From Promicromonospora iranensis (GTDB taxonomy: Bacteria; Actinomycetota; Actinomycetes; Actinomycetales; Cellulomonadaceae): DNA of 64,000 bases. Positions 26,610-34,911 of this stretch are shown piece after piece. Below the pieces are notes generated by a model, which saw only the letters and a program-made list of their open reading frames with translations, did no database searches and was not told the DNA's origin. The first letter of the stretch is position 1. Each line of letters begins with the position of its first letter. The stretch lies in NCBI RefSeq assembly GCF_028994805.1, contig NZ_JAJQQP010000002.1, positions 372,001 to 436,000 on the forward strand, read 5' to 3'. Position numbers and translations under genes: made by a program.

Positions 26610-26919
26610 GCGGCTGAACCCTAGTGGGGCCGGCGGCCGTGGGGGCAGCCGTACGGCAGCTTCGACGATGGCGGTTGCCAGTGCTCTGACCAGCGAAGAT
26701 TCCGGTCTCATCCGGGAACAAACGTGACTGTTCCGTCCGTTCTACGGACGGAATGAGTATCTGACCGACGTCGTGGTGCCGGGGTTGCCTGCCCCGCGCT
26801 CGACGTCGCGGCTCGCTCCGGTCCGTGCACCCGTCCAGCGCCCTCTCAGGGTGTTCCCGGCGTTTCCGGATCGGCTCGCGCGATGCTGCTCACCCGGCCC
26901 CCTACGTATGGAGGACCAT
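26610..26919. other. Divergent promoter region with palindrome
   Basis: About 310 bp between the small secreted-protein gene (minus) and the P-loop kinase gene (plus). No credible gene is seen. It contains a TetR-like palindrome at 26731-26753. Confidence 0.55.
26731..26753. promoter_or_regulatory. 9-bp inverted repeat, TetR-operator-like
   Basis: TTCCGTCCG and CGGACGGAA flank a 5-bp spacer. The spacing and sequence resemble operators of TetR-family repressors. No TetR gene is in the window, so it would be controlled in trans. Confidence 0.5.
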
Positions 26920-27609
26920 GTGACGACACCCGCTGTACTGCCCCGCCCGCGCCCGGTGCCCGACGCCCGCGGCGGGGCCCCCGGCCCGCTGATGATCGTC
27001 GTGGGAGGTGTCCCGGGTGCCGGCAAGAGCACCCTCCTGGCGCGGGTCGCCGACGACGTGCCCCGCACCGTCGTGCTCGACCCCGACCGTTACCGGCGCC
27101 GCATCGCCGCGCGGCTGCCGTCCTGGGTGCCGTACCCCACCTACCGGTGGGCCGTGCACACCCTGCACGCCGTCGAGACCCTCGCCCGGCTGGTGCGGGG
27201 ACCACGCTCGACCGCCCCGCTGCTGGTGCACGACACCGCCACGCGGGTGCGGCGGCGAGAAGCTCTCGGCCTGATCGCACGGCTGCGCGGCTGGGACCCC
27301 GTGCTGGTGACCGTGGACGTCTCCCTGGCCGAGGCGCTCGACGGGCAGCTGGACCGTGGCCGGGTGGTGCAGCCGGAGGAGTTCGTGCGGCACTGGGGGC
27401 GCTGGACGGCGCAGCGCTCGGCGCTCGCGGCGGTCGACGGCGGTCCGCGTGGCCCGTGGTCGAGCGTGCACCTGATGGCGCGGTGTGACGCGTACCGGCG
27501 CGTGCGTGAGCTGGCCAGGCTGCGCTCGCTGGTGCTGGCGGCCGACCGGGCCGAGGCCGGCGGCACCCGGGCCAGGGCGGAGCCCTTCGGCCGTCCGTGC
27601 GCCGCGTAG
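26920..27609 (+). CDS. P-loop NTPase (AAA_33-type kinase-like)
   Basis: 229 aa from GTG 26920, fixed by GGAGG at 26910-26914. Walker A reads G-G-V-P-G-A-G-K-S-T; a D-P-D-R-Y segment and a H-D-T motif follow, as in small kinases that phosphorylate nucleosides, antibiotics or polynucleotide ends. No lid or substrate motif allows further naming. The C-terminal half is Arg-rich. Confidence 0.75.
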   Translation: MTTPAVLPRPRPVPDARGGAPGPLMIVVGGVPGAGKSTLLARVADDVPRTVVLDPDRYRRRIAARLPSWVPYPTYRWAVHTLHAVETLARLVRGPRSTAPLLVHDTATRVRRREALGLIARLRGWDPVLVTVDVSLAEALDGQLDRGRVVQPEEFVRHWGRWTAQRSALAAVDGGPRGPWSSVHLMARCDAYRRVRELARLRSLVLAADRAEAGGTRARAEPFGRPCAA

Positions 27610-27626
27610 CGTCGTAGACCGGCAGG

Positions 27627-28649
27627 TCACCGCCAGCCGAGGGCCGGTGCCACGTGGCGCAGGACGTTCTCGATGATGTGCGCGTTGTAGTCCACGCCCA
27701 GCTGGTTGGGCACGGTCAGCAGGAGCGTGTCCGCGGCCTGGACGGCCTCGTCGCCTTGCAGGTCCTCGACCAGCTCGTCGGGCTCGCCCGCGTACGTCTT
27801 GCCGAACCGGGCTGGGCCGGTGTCGAGGCGGCCGACCTGGTCTTCGCTGAAGACCTCCATGCCGAAGTACTGCCGGTCGCGCTGGTCGGTGATGGGGAAG
27901 ATGCTGCGGCTGACCGAGACCCGCGGCTCGACGTCGTGCCCGGCCTCGGCCCAGGCGTCCCGGAAGCGCTGGATCTGCTCGGCCTGCAGCCGGTGGAACG
28001 GCACGCCGGTGTCCTCCGTCAGCAGCGTGGACGACATCAGGTTCATGCCCTGGGCCGCCGTCCACTCCGCGGTGGCCCGCGAACCCGCACCCCACCAGAT
28101 GCGGCGGCGCAGGCCCTCGGAGTGCGGCTCGATCCGCAGCAGCCCGGGCGGGTTGGGGAACATGGGCCGCGGGCTGGGCTCGGCGAACCCCTCGCCGTCG
28201 AGCACCTCCAGGAACCGGGCCGTGTGCTCTCGTGCCAGGTCGGCGCCGCCGGCGTCCTTCGGCGCGGGCTCGTACCCGAAGTGCCGGTACCCCTCGATGA
28301 CCTGCTCGGGTGACCCCCGGCTGATGCCGAGCTGCAGCCGCCCGCCGGAGATGAGGTCCGCCGCCCCGGCGTCCTCTGCCATGTACAGGGGGTTCTCGTA
28401 CCGCATGTCGATCACGCCCGTGCCGATCTCGATGCGGCTCGTGCGCGCGCCGACCGCGGCGAGCAGCGGGAACGGCGAGGCGAGCTGGCGCGCGAAGTGG
28501 TGCACGCGGAAGTACGCGCCGTCGGCGCCCAGCTCCTCGGCCGCCACGGCGAGGTCGATCGACTGCAGCAGCGCGTCCGAGGCCGAGCGGGTGCCCGACT
28601 GCGGATGCGGCGTCCAGTGACCGAAGGACAGGAACCCGATGTTCTTCAC
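27627..28649 (-). CDS. LLM-class flavin-dependent oxidoreductase
   Basis: 340 aa from GTG 28649. Luciferase-like monooxygenase TIM barrel: G-A-Y-F-R-V-H-H-F near residue 45, the I-G-T-G-V-I-D-M strand and the I-S-G-G-R-L-Q-L-G-I-S-R-G segment that lines the FMN/F420 site. It is a single gene with no flavin reductase next to it. FMN or F420 use and substrate are not certain. Confidence 0.86.
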   Translation of the reverse strand: MKNIGFLSFGHWTPHPQSGTRSASDALLQSIDLAVAAEELGADGAYFRVHHFARQLASPFPLLAAVGARTSRIEIGTGVIDMRYENPLYMAEDAGAADLISGGRLQLGISRGSPEQVIEGYRHFGYEPAPKDAGGADLAREHTARFLEVLDGEGFAEPSPRPMFPNPPGLLRIEPHSEGLRRRIWWGAGSRATAEWTAAQGMNLMSSTLLTEDTGVPFHRLQAEQIQRFRDAWAEAGHDVEPRVSVSRSIFPITDQRDRQYFGMEVFSEDQVGRLDTGPARFGKTYAGEPDELVEDLQGDEAVQAADTLLLTVPNQLGVDYNAHIIENVLRHVAPALGWR

Positions 28650-28761
28650 GCTGACCTCAACTCCCTCGTAGCACCCGTCCCGTCCCGGGACCGTAGGACC
28701 GTTCCCGAACTGTTACCCGTACCTGGGCATCGTTTCCGGCTCGCCAGGCGTCTCTACCAGT

Positions 28762-28962
28762 GTGAGCAACAGTGTGAACAACAACGACGCCTTCCTCGAC
28801 CGCAACCGTCCCGCCCGTTTCGCCCAGCGAGACACTCAGGCGGACTCCGTCCGATGGTGGGTCCCCCTCGTGGCCTCCACCGGCGCGCTGCTCGTCCTCG
28901 TCCTCGGCACCGCCGCGGTGGTCAGCAGCCTGGTGAACTCCACCATCAGCAGCATCGGCTGA
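28762..28962 (+). CDS. Small single-pass membrane protein, unknown
   Basis: 66 aa from GTG 28762. A polar N-terminal half (Asn/Asp/Arg-rich) is followed by one hydrophobic helix (about 34-58) and a Ser-rich end. There is no signal peptidase site and no recognised family. A terminator-like hairpin follows immediately. Confidence 0.6.
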   Translation: MSNSVNNNDAFLDRNRPARFAQRDTQADSVRWWVPLVASTGALLVLVLGTAAVVSSLVNSTISSIG

Positions 28963-28965
28963 TCC

Positions 28966-29016
28966 CCGGGCGTTCCCACTGGTGACCATGCTCTCTGGTG
29001 CCACTGGGACGCCCGG
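28966..29016. terminator. Bidirectional terminator candidate
   Basis: CCGGGCGTTCCCA (28966-28978) can pair with TGGGACGCCCGG (29005-29016), with one bulged T. It lies between the stop of the small membrane protein (plus) and the stop of the LacI regulator (minus), the right place for a shared terminator. No T tract is present. Confidence 0.55.
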
Positions 29017-29019
29017 CGG

Positions 29020-30027
29020 TCAGGGCGCCGGCACCGGTCCGGTGCTGTCCCGGACGACCAGCTCGGTCGGCAGCACGTGCGAGCGTGCCGCGCGGCCGTC
29101 GAGCAGGTCCGCGATGGCACCGGCCGCCAGGTGCCCCTTGGCGGTGACGTCCTGCCGCACGGTGGTCAGTGCGGGAACACCCACCGTGGCCGCACGGCTG
29201 TCGTCGTAGCCGACGACGGACAGGTCGCCCGGGACCGACCGCCCGAGCGCGGTGGCCGCGGCGATCACCGCACGGGCGAACACGTCGTCGAAGCACAGCA
29301 CGGCCGTCACGTCGGACGACTCCAGCAGGTCGGTGGCCGCGGCGAACGCAGCCGACCGCGGCAGGAGCGTCGTCCGCGCGACCACCGGTTCCAGCCCGTG
29401 CTCCCCCAGGGCCCTTCGCCACCCGAGCAGGCGGTCCCGGTTCGGCGGGTCGTGGGCGAACTGCTCGGTCAGCGCGAGCACCCCGATCCGGCGATGGCCC
29501 AGCTCGAGCAGATGGCGCGCGCCCGCACGAGCGCCGCTGAGGTCGTCCACGCCGATCGTGGTCACCTCCCGGCCCAGGTCCTGGTCGACGGCGACGACGG
29601 GCAGCTTGCGCCTGCTGAGCCACGCCACACCGGCCGAGGTGGGGTCGCAGGTGTAGACCAGGGCGCCGTCCACCGCGACGTCACGGGCAGGCAGGAACCT
29701 GTCGCCCTGCGGCGGGGTCAGGACGGTCAGCGCAAGCCCTCGACGGGTCAGCTCGTCGGCGACGGCGGCCACGAACTCCGCCGACACGTCGTCCTCGAAC
29801 GCCTCGCTGAGCGGCCCGTTCAGCAGGAGCCCCACGGCCCCCGTACGGCCTCGCGCCAGCGCCCGGGCCGCCGGATCGGGGCCGCTGTACCCGAGCGTCT
29901 CGGCGGTCGCGAGAATCCGCTCCCGCAGCTCCTTGGACAGCTGGTCGGGGCGCGAGAAGGCGTTCGAGACCGTCATCCGGCTCACACCGACCTCGTCCGC
30001 GACGGACTGCAACGTCACCTTGGCCAT
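29020..30027 (-). CDS. LacI-family transcriptional regulator
   Basis: 335 aa from ATG 30027. The N-terminal LacI HTH reads V-T-L-Q-S-V-A-D-E-V-G-V-S-R-M-T-V-S-N-A at residues 4-23, with the hinge helix near 55. The periplasmic-binding-protein-like effector domain follows (Y-T-C-D-P, V-A-V-D-Q-D, C-F-D-D-V-F-A-R and G-Y-D-D-S). Effector is probably a sugar or nucleoside, unknown. No transporter or sugar operon is adjacent. Confidence 0.9.
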   Translation of the reverse strand: MAKVTLQSVADEVGVSRMTVSNAFSRPDQLSKELRERILATAETLGYSGPDPAARALARGRTGAVGLLLNGPLSEAFEDDVSAEFVAAVADELTRRGLALTVLTPPQGDRFLPARDVAVDGALVYTCDPTSAGVAWLSRRKLPVVAVDQDLGREVTTIGVDDLSGARAGARHLLELGHRRIGVLALTEQFAHDPPNRDRLLGWRRALGEHGLEPVVARTTLLPRSAAFAAATDLLESSDVTAVLCFDDVFARAVIAAATALGRSVPGDLSVVGYDDSRAATVGVPALTTVRQDVTAKGHLAAGAIADLLDGRAARSHVLPTELVVRDSTGPVPAP

Positions 30028-30044
30028 AACGAGGCCAGTATCGC

Positions 30045-30293
30045 TCACCCGGCTCCCCCACCGACACGTGCCACCGACTGCGGGGTGACGCACGGCGGAT
30101 CCAGCCGGGCCGCCGTGGCCCGCAGCGCCGTCGCGAGCGCCCGGCGCAGCGCCGCCAGGTCTCGCCGTCGGCGGCGGGCCGTCCGTCGGCGGCGGGCCGA
30201 GGAGTCGCTCCTGACGGGGGCGTGCGGCCGGGCGCTGTTCATCTCGGCGACGGCGCGCCGCAGTGCCAGGTTCCCACCGGCGTACTCGTGCAT
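30045..30293 (-). CDS. Small basic protein, unknown, under palindromic promoter
   Basis: 82 aa from ATG 30293, supported by GGAGGT seven bases upstream and a good promoter further upstream. The sequence is strongly basic with an R-R-R-R-T-A-R-R-R-R-R-D stretch (about 33-45) and an amphipathic Ala/Leu/Arg helix. It could bind nucleic acid. I do not recognise a family. It ends 18 bp upstream of the LacI start. Confidence 0.5.
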   Translation of the reverse strand: MHEYAGGNLALRRAVAEMNSARPHAPVRSDSSARRRRTARRRRRDLAALRRALATALRATAARLDPPCVTPQSVARVGGGAG

Positions 30294-30315
30294 CGTGGCC
30301 ACCTCCAGAAAGGGT

Positions 30316-30358
30316 TCTTGACCGGTACAGTAAGCAGAGGCTTCTGTACCGGTCAAGA
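30316..30358. promoter_or_regulatory. 15-bp perfect inverted repeat overlapping promoter
   Basis: Arms 30316-30330 and 30344-30358 are exact (core GACCGGTACAG/CTGTACCGGTC), with a nested AAGC/GCTT stem inside. On the minus strand it contains TTGACC and TACTGT separated by 18 bp (30356-30327), a strong promoter for the basic small gene. A TetR-type repressor site or RNA hairpin are both possible. Confidence 0.65.
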
Positions 30359-30408
30359 CCCCGCCCAGCCATGGCGGACCCGGCGTGTCCGGTGATCCGG
30401 GAGCCGAC

Positions 30409-31785
30409 TCAGGCCTGCCTGCGGACCGCTTCCGCCACGGCCTCGGCCACCCGGTGGTCGAACACGCCCGGGATGATGTAGGCGCTGTTCAGCTCGTCCG
30501 GTGCGACGACCTCCGCGATCGCCACCGCCGCCACCCGCAGGAGCTCCGTGGTGATGTCCTTGGCCCCCGTGTCCAGCAGGCCGCGGAACAGGCCCGGGAA
30601 GGCGAGCACGTTGTTGATCTGGTTCGGGTAGTCGCTGCGCCCGGTGGCCACCACCGCCGCCGTCTCGGAGGCCTCGAGCGGGTCCACCTCCGGCGTCGGG
30701 TTCGCCAGGGCGAACACCACCGCGCCGTCGGCCATCTGCGCGACGTCCGCGCCCGTCAGGATGCCGGCGGCCGAGACGCCGATGAACACGTCGGCGCCCT
30801 TCAGACCTTCCTGCAGCGTGCCGGAGAACCCGTCCACGTTCGTGTTGTCCACGATCCAGCGCCGGTGCGGGTCGTCGGTCACCACGCCCGGGTGCAGAGC
30901 GCCGTCGCGTCCGAACGCCACGATGTGCCGCGCCCCCTGCGCCTTGAGGAGCCGGATGATGGCGTTGCCCGCAGCGCCCACGCCCGACACCACGATCCGC
31001 ACGTCCTCGAGCTTCTTGTCGACCACCCTGAGCGCGTTGATCATGGCGGCCAGCACCACGATCGCCGTGCCGTGCTGGTCGTCGTGGAACACGGGGATGT
31101 CGAGCTCTGCACGCAGCCGCGCCTCGATCTCGAAGCAGCGCGGCGCCGCGATGTCCTCCAGGTTCACGCCCCCGTAGACGGGCGCCAGCGCCTTGACGAT
31201 CCGCACGATCTCGTCGGTGTCGGTCGTGTCGAGGCACACGGGCCACGCGTCTACCCCGCCGAACTCCTTGAACAGCGCCGCCTTGCCCTCCATCACCGGC
31301 AGTGCGGCGGCCGGGCCGATGTCACCCAGGCCGAGCACCGCGGTGCCGTCCGTGACCACCGCGACGGTGTTCCGCTTGATCGTCAGCCGACGTGCGTCCT
31401 CGGGGTTCTGTGCGATGGCCAGGCACACCCGCGCCACCCCCGGCGTGTACGCGCGCGACAGGTCGCGACGCGTCTTGAGCGGCACCTTGTTCGTGACCTC
31501 GATCTTGCCGCCCAGGTGCATCAGGAACGTCGAGTCGCTCGACTTGAGCACCTCGGCGCCCTCGATGGCGTTCACCGCCGCGACCACCCGCTCACCGTGC
31601 TCCGCGTCGATCGTGTCGCACGTGACGTCCACGACCAGGCCGTGCGACGTCGAGTGCGCGATGTCGACGCCCATCACCGCTCCCCCGGCGTCCGCTACCG
31701 CCGCTACCACCGTGCTCGTGGCACGCTGCGACGCGGCCACCTCCACGCGCAGGGTGATCGTGTAGCTCGGGCTGGGCAACGACAT
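30409..31785 (-). CDS. NAD-dependent malic enzyme with ACT domain
   Basis: 458 aa from ATG 31785, with GAGGAGA upstream. The N-terminal ACT regulatory domain (about 1-85) is followed by the malic-enzyme catalytic part: Y in R-A-Y-T-P-G-V, K in M-E-G-K-A-A-L-F-K, the acidic metal site around F-H-D-D-Q-H-G-T-A, and the dinucleotide motif G-V-G-A-A-G-N. It converts malate to pyruvate with CO2 release, NAD or NADP use uncertain. The ACT domain implies allosteric control by a small ligand. Confidence 0.9.
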   Translation of the reverse strand: MSLPSPSYTITLRVEVAASQRATSTVVAAVADAGGAVMGVDIAHSTSHGLVVDVTCDTIDAEHGERVVAAVNAIEGAEVLKSSDSTFLMHLGGKIEVTNKVPLKTRRDLSRAYTPGVARVCLAIAQNPEDARRLTIKRNTVAVVTDGTAVLGLGDIGPAAALPVMEGKAALFKEFGGVDAWPVCLDTTDTDEIVRIVKALAPVYGGVNLEDIAAPRCFEIEARLRAELDIPVFHDDQHGTAIVVLAAMINALRVVDKKLEDVRIVVSGVGAAGNAIIRLLKAQGARHIVAFGRDGALHPGVVTDDPHRRWIVDNTNVDGFSGTLQEGLKGADVFIGVSAAGILTGADVAQMADGAVVFALANPTPEVDPLEASETAAVVATGRSDYPNQINNVLAFPGLFRGLLDTGAKDITTELLRVAAVAIAEVVAPDELNSAYIIPGVFDHRVAEAVAEAVRRQA

Positions 31786-31922
31786 CGTTGTTCTCCTCGG
31801 TGATCCGGTTCTCCCGGGCGCGGTAGTCCGCACGAGGAGATTCCTACCGCCACAGGGTGACGTGCGCCACACGGGCCCGCCATGCGGACCATCCGGCCCG
31901 CCGTCCGCCCGAAGATGGTGCC

Positions 31923-32474
31923 GTGAACATCGCCATCGACAGCCCCGCCCGCGACGACGTCCGCCGGCTCCTGGACGAGCACCTCACCGACATGTTCGCC
32001 ACCTCCCCTGCCGAGAGCGTGCACGCCCTGGACCACTCGGCCCTCCTCGCCCCGGCGATCACCTTCTGGACCGCACGCGGCGACGACGGCACCCTGCTCG
32101 GGTGCGGTGCGCTGAACGAGCTGGAACCGGGCACCGAGCAGGGCCACGAGCAGGGCCACGGCGAGATCAAGTCGATGCGCACCGCCCTGCAGGCCCGTGG
32201 CAAGGGCGTGGCCTCGGCGCTGCTGGAGACGGTGCTCACCGAGGCACGACGGCGCCGGTACACGCGCGTGAGCCTCGAGACCGGGTCACAGGACTACTTC
32301 GCCGCTGCCCGCCGCCTGTACGCCCGCCACGGGTTCGCCGAGTGCGGCCCTTTCGGGGACTACACGCACGACCCGCACAGCGTCTTCATGACGCTGGAGC
32401 TCCCGGCGCACCGGCCCGCCCAGCAGGCCGGGACCGGGCACCGTGCGGCCGCAGCCGGTCCCGCAGCTTCCTGA
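31923..32474 (+). CDS. GNAT-family N-acetyltransferase
   Basis: 183 aa from GTG 31923. The CoA-binding loop R-G-K-G-V-A-S (Q-A-R-G-K-G) is present after the I-K-S-M-R-T strand, and the A-R-R-L-Y-A-R-H-G-F motif closes the fold. Substrate unknown. Its last 89 bp overlap the convergent phosphatase gene, an unusually long tail-to-tail overlap, so the C-terminal Ala/Gly-rich residues of one of the two are probably non-essential. Confidence 0.83.
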   Translation: MNIAIDSPARDDVRRLLDEHLTDMFATSPAESVHALDHSALLAPAITFWTARGDDGTLLGCGALNELEPGTEQGHEQGHGEIKSMRTALQARGKGVASALLETVLTEARRRRYTRVSLETGSQDYFAAARRLYARHGFAECGPFGDYTHDPHSVFMTLELPAHRPAQQAGTGHRAAAAGPAAS

Positions 32475-33195
32475 CCCGCGCCTCGTCCAGCCCGGCGTAC
32501 CGAAGGTAGGCGGCCGGGTCCAGGTCGGCGAGCCACTCCAGGAGGGCCGCGCGGCGCTCGCCGACGCGCTGGTCCATCTGCCGGGCGGTCCAGCTCTCGC
32601 CCGGGTGCTGCACCCAGGCCCCCTGCTCGACGTCGTAGGCGATGCCCGCCCGGGGCACGGCGCCCCGGAACGCCTGCTCGTAGTCCTCGGCGATGGCCTC
32701 GTGCTCCACGCCGACCAGGGCCAGCAGGATCGCGGTGATCATCCCGGTGCGGTCGCGCCCCGCGGAGCAGTGCACCAGCACCGCCCCCGGGGCGTCGGCG
32801 ACCGCCCGGAAGGCCGCCCCGACCAGGTGCGGGTACATCGCCGTGCTGGGCGCGTACGAGCGCGGGTGGTCCAGCCACGGCCCACAGGCCTCCAGGAAGT
32901 GGGGGTCGCCCGGGTCCTCGGTCGGCGTGCTGCACGTGACGATCCCGGCCGGTCGGACGGCGCCGGGCAGAAGGTCGAGCGCCTGGACGATCTCCGCCGG
33001 GTTGCGCAGGTCCACGACCGTCGTCAGCCCTGCCGCGAGCGCGTCCGCCCAGCCGGTGGGGGTGATCGTCTCGGGTGCGCCGGAGCGCCAGATCCGTCCG
33101 GGGGTGGTGCTCTCGCCGTCGTCGAGCGGGAGGCCGCCGAGGTCACGGAGGTTCAGGGCACCGTCCCAGGTCCGGGGGTTCGCCGGGTTGCTCAT
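32386..33195 (-). CDS. Tyrosine/serine protein phosphatase (Y_phosphatase3)
   Basis: 269 aa from ATG 33195; ATG 33204 is also in frame. The dual-specificity-type signature H-C-S-A-G-R-D-R-T-G gives the nucleophile Cys and the P-loop Arg. The N-terminus N-L-R-D-L-G-G is the family hallmark seen in MptpB-like lipid/protein phosphatases. Cytosolic; substrate unknown. It is convergent with the GNAT gene. Confidence 0.88.
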   Translation of the reverse strand: MSNPANPRTWDGALNLRDLGGLPLDDGESTTPGRIWRSGAPETITPTGWADALAAGLTTVVDLRNPAEIVQALDLLPGAVRPAGIVTCSTPTEDPGDPHFLEACGPWLDHPRSYAPSTAMYPHLVGAAFRAVADAPGAVLVHCSAGRDRTGMITAILLALVGVEHEAIAEDYEQAFRGAVPRAGIAYDVEQGAWVQHPGESWTARQMDQRVGERRAALLEWLADLDPAAYLRYAGLDEARVRKLRDRLRPHGARSRPAGRAGAPGAPAS

Positions 33196-33317
33196 GGGTC
33201 GCATGGTGGTTCCGGGTTCCGGACGTGGTCAACGGGGAGAACTGCCCCTGGACGGGCTGGACGGGGGCGTGGGGGTCGGTCGAAAGGTTGGGGGTCGAGT
33301 CAGCCCGTCGACGGACT

Positions 33318-34274
33318 TCACCGCCGCCGGGGCACCGCGATGCGGTCGAGGTCGGCCGCGACGGTGAGCTCGCCGTCGAACACCGTGCGCGCCTCCTGCT
33401 CGAACTCGGCAGGGTCGGTGTACCGCTGCGAGAAGTGGGTGAGGACGAGGCTGCGCACACCGCTGCGGGCGGCCACCGTCGCGGCCTCGAGGGCGGTCAG
33501 GTGCCCGTGCTCGCGTGCGAGACCGCGGTCGCGGTCCAGGAACGTCGACTCGATGACGAGCAGGTCGACGCCGTCGGCGAGGTCCCACACCGCGTCGCAC
33601 ATCCGGGTGTCCATCACGAACGCGAACGACTGGCCGGGGCGCGGGTCGCTGACGTCCTCGACCCGCACCGTGCCGCGCGGGGTGCGCAGCGTGCCGTCCT
33701 GGGCCAGCCGGCCGACGTCGGGCCCGGTGATGCCGGCGGCGGCGAGGCGGTCGGGGTCCATGCGGCGGCCGTCCGGCTCGTCGAGCCGGTACCCGTACGC
33801 CTCCAGGGAGTGGTCCAGCCGGGCCGCGCGGAGCACGGTGGGACCGTGCAGCTCGCCGGGCACGCGGGGTACGACGCCGTCGTGCGACAGCCCTTGCAGC
33901 GCGAGGCGCTCGCGGTGGTGGTAGGCCGTCGAGTCGCAGAGCGCCTCGATCCACCGCCTGCCGGACGCCGGGAACGTGATCGGCACCGTCTGCGGCACGC
34001 CGTCGAGGCTGATGCGCTGCACGACGCCGGCCAGCCCGAGACTGTGGTCGCCGTGCAGGTGCGTGATCGCGATCCGGGTCAGCGCGGTCGCGGAGATGCC
34101 GGCGTGCAGCATCTGGCGCTGGGTGCCCTCACCGGGGTCGAACAGGAAGACCTCGTCGTCCCAGAACAGCGCGTACCCGTTGTGGTTGCGGGTCCTGGTG
34201 GGCACCTGGCTCGCGGTACCGAGGGTGACGAGCTCGCGGCTGGAGAGGCGGTGGTTGGCGGGGCGCTGGAACAC
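33318..34274 (-). CDS. rnz: Ribonuclease Z
   Basis: 318 aa with the start placed at GTG 34274; 34310 is an alternative. The beta-lactamase-fold tRNase Z signature H-L-H-G-D-H is present, after [10 protein letters not shown] and the [10 protein letters not shown] segment, which bind tRNA and metal. It cleaves pre-tRNA 3' ends. A later V-L-T-H-F-S-Q-R-Y and E-S-T-F match the family. Confidence 0.88.
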   Translation of the reverse strand: MFQRPANHRLSSRELVTLGTASQVPTRTRNHNGYALFWDDEVFLFDPGEGTQRQMLHAGISATALTRIAITHLHGDHSLGLAGVVQRISLDGVPQTVPITFPASGRRWIEALCDSTAYHHRERLALQGLSHDGVVPRVPGELHGPTVLRAARLDHSLEAYGYRLDEPDGRRMDPDRLAAAGITGPDVGRLAQDGTLRTPRGTVRVEDVSDPRPGQSFAFVMDTRMCDAVWDLADGVDLLVIESTFLDRDRGLAREHGHLTALEAATVAARSGVRSLVLTHFSQRYTDPAEFEQEARTVFDGELTVAADLDRIAVPRRR

Positions 34275-34366
34275 GTTCGCATTGTGTCCCGAACACCCGG
34301 GAACCGGCACGGGAAAACAGCGGCGAGCACAGCACCGGGAGGCGCTGACATCTCGTTTTCAAAAGA

Positions 34367-34705
34367 TCACCCGCACCCGGGAAGCAGGTTCAGCGGGTCA
34401 CAGCCATACTTCGCCTGAGCCAGTACGAGGACGGCCCAGCCGAAGGCGACGAGCATGGCTCCGCCGACAAGGATGTTGAGGACCGGGTAGTTTCCGTCCT
34501 GCAGGACCGGGGCCAGCGCCAGGGCGGCTCCCGCGAGGAGGCAACCCAGTGTCACAATGGTGATCGGGCTGGTCAGAGCGTCAGAGGCAGGCAGCTCGAG
34601 CCATCCGAACCGATCCCCGAGAAGCACCAGAGCGACGTACGGAAGAGCGAATCCCAGCGCAGCGATCGCGCGCCAGTCCATCACCGAGAGCTTCGACAGC
34701 ACCAT
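34367..34705 (-). CDS. Small multi-pass membrane protein, unknown
   Basis: 112 aa from ATG 34705; GGGGAGG lies just upstream, so the GTG at 34702 may be used instead. Three hydrophobic helices (about 12-30, 42-62, 72-94) are seen, and a Cys pair near the C-terminus (C-D-P-L-N-L-L-P-G-C). No family is recognised. Confidence 0.6.
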   Translation of the reverse strand: MVLSKLSVMDWRAIAALGFALPYVALVLLGDRFGWLELPASDALTSPITIVTLGCLLAGAALALAPVLQDGNYPVLNILVGGAMLVAFGWAVLVLAQAKYGCDPLNLLPGCG

Positions 34706-34739
34706 GACCTCCCCTTTTTGACCTACCCCAGACAGTGGC

Positions 34740-34850
34740 CAAACACCCTCCACAAGTGTTAATAATCAGGGGGCGGTCCGCTATCTTTGGTAGTGATTTT
34801 CACAAAATCCGACATATTCGTACGATCTCCACTTTCAGGACTCTCGCGCT
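34740..34850. promoter_or_regulatory. AT-rich divergent promoter region with short palindrome
   Basis: This stretch is the most AT-rich of its neighbourhood and separates the small membrane protein from the Lsr2-like gene. GATTTT and AAAATC at 34795-34809 form a 6-bp palindrome with a 3-base spacer. If the adjacent gene product binds AT-rich DNA it could act here. Confidence 0.45.
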
Positions 34851-34911
34851 GGTGACACCCTGGGGCGCGGCGTAGCGCCACCGGCGGCACGGCTGTCGAG
34901 AAAGGACGCGC

